From: Alphaproteobacteria bacterium
Lineage (GTDB): Bacteria > Pseudomonadota > Alphaproteobacteria > SP197
NCBI GenBank assembly: GCA_022822575.1
Contig: JAJEBJ010000081.1
Location: 1-6,027 of the forward strand
DNA: 6,027 nt
Direction: 5' to 3'
Shown here: positions 5,788 to 6,027 of the stretch, piece after piece
Layout of the letters: the number at the start of each line of letters is the position of its first letter
Numbering within the stretch: the stretch's first letter is position 1
The notes under the pieces: generated by a model
The model's database searches: none
Told to the model about the DNA's origin: nothing
The model's input: only the letters and a program-made list of their open reading frames with translations
Position numbers and translations under genes: made by a program

Positions 5788-6027
5788 TCAAGCGGTCGCC
5801 AGCGCCAACTCCTCTGGCAGGCCGCGTTCCTCCGCCGGCATGTACCCCAGATTCGCCGAGATTCGCCTCGCCGCACCCATCACGAGGGGGGCATGAGCAA
5901 TGAGTTCACCTAGGCTCACCCTGGCAGTAGGCGCGTTGAGGCTGATCGCCGCGATCGGCCGGCCTGCGTGATCGAATATCGGGGCCCCGAGGCACCGGCT
6001 GCCGACTTCGTGCTCTTCATTGTTGAC
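5788..6027 (-). CDS. IclR-family transcriptional regulator, C-terminal end (partial)
   Basis: On the - strand an open frame of 79 codons runs from the window edge to TGA (bases 5790-5788). The peptide contains GSRCLGAPIFDHAGRPIAAISL and then APTARV, followed by the helix LIAHAPLVMGAARRISANLGY. This is the end of the effector-binding domain of IclR regulators, where C-x-A/G-x-P-I/V-F-x-x-x-G-x-x-x-A-A-I-S forms strands of the ligand pocket. The DNA-binding winged helix lies outside the window. IclR proteins are dimeric or tetrameric regulators, usually of nearby catabolic genes, and respond to small organic acids or sugars. The gene converges on the transporter unit with 32 bases between stop codons. 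Control of this locus through the palindrome at 2719-2731 is plausible but inferred. The tail after the last helix, about 18 residues with several Glu, is slightly longer than in many members. Confidence 0.9.
   Translation of the reverse strand, partial: VNNEEHEVGSRCLGAPIFDHAGRPIAAISLNAPTARVSLGELIAHAPLVMGAARRISANLGYMPAEERGLPEELALATA

Noticed and set aside
1..6027. Search for CRISPR repeats, tRNA genes, insertion sequence ends, attachment sites or phage genes
   Set aside because: No direct repeat array, no tRNA-like T-loop, no terminal inverted repeats and no transposase or integrase motif were seen on reading both strands.

Overview
This window looks like a carbohydrate or organic-acid catabolic locus from a moderately GC-rich proteobacterium. 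An alphaproteobacterium of the Rhizobiales or Rhodobacterales type is my best guess, from the codon bias, the compact overlapping genes, and the combination of an SDR, a DUF849 enzyme, a sugar ABC importer and an IclR regulator. The sequence alone does not fix the taxon.

Layout, left to right. The window opens inside the last 37 codons of a short-chain dehydrogenase/reductase (SDR), ending at 116. A gap of about 426 bases follows (117-542) with no convincing gene but several short stem-loops. Next come a beta-keto acid cleavage enzyme (BKACE/DUF849, 543-1442) and an agarase-like TIM-barrel glycoside hydrolase homologue (1501-2595). Both are on the + strand, 58 bases apart, each with a strong ribosome binding site. 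A 153-base intergenic region (2596-2748) holds a terminator-like hairpin just after the hydrolase gene and a perfect 13-bp palindrome just before the next gene. The region 2749-5755 encodes three parts of a CUT1-type carbohydrate ABC importer: a periplasmic binding protein with a signal peptide and two inner-membrane permeases, tightly or translationally coupled. No ATPase gene is present. At the right edge, the C-terminal 79 residues of an IclR-family regulator are encoded on the - strand (6027-5788), converging on the transporter genes with 32 bases between stop codons.

How the parts may work together (inference): the importer brings in a small glycoside, oligosaccharide or sugar-like compound. 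The cytoplasmic barrel protein, which has no signal peptide, processes it. The SDR could oxidise a 3-hydroxy acid to a 3-keto acid. The BKACE could then cleave that with acetyl-CoA to give acetoacetate and a shorter acyl-CoA. The IclR protein is a natural candidate for the regulator, and the palindrome at 2719-2731 is a candidate operator. The substrate cannot be read from the sequence.

The most unusual points are these. In the barrel protein, the usual Glu pair of retaining clan GH-A enzymes appears to be replaced, with Cys-Pro-Cys at the acid/base site and Asp at the nucleophile site. The BKACE keeps its zinc ligands but has an atypical sequence right after the HxH motif. The pairing of a BKACE with a sugar importer and a glycosidase-like protein is also uncommon.
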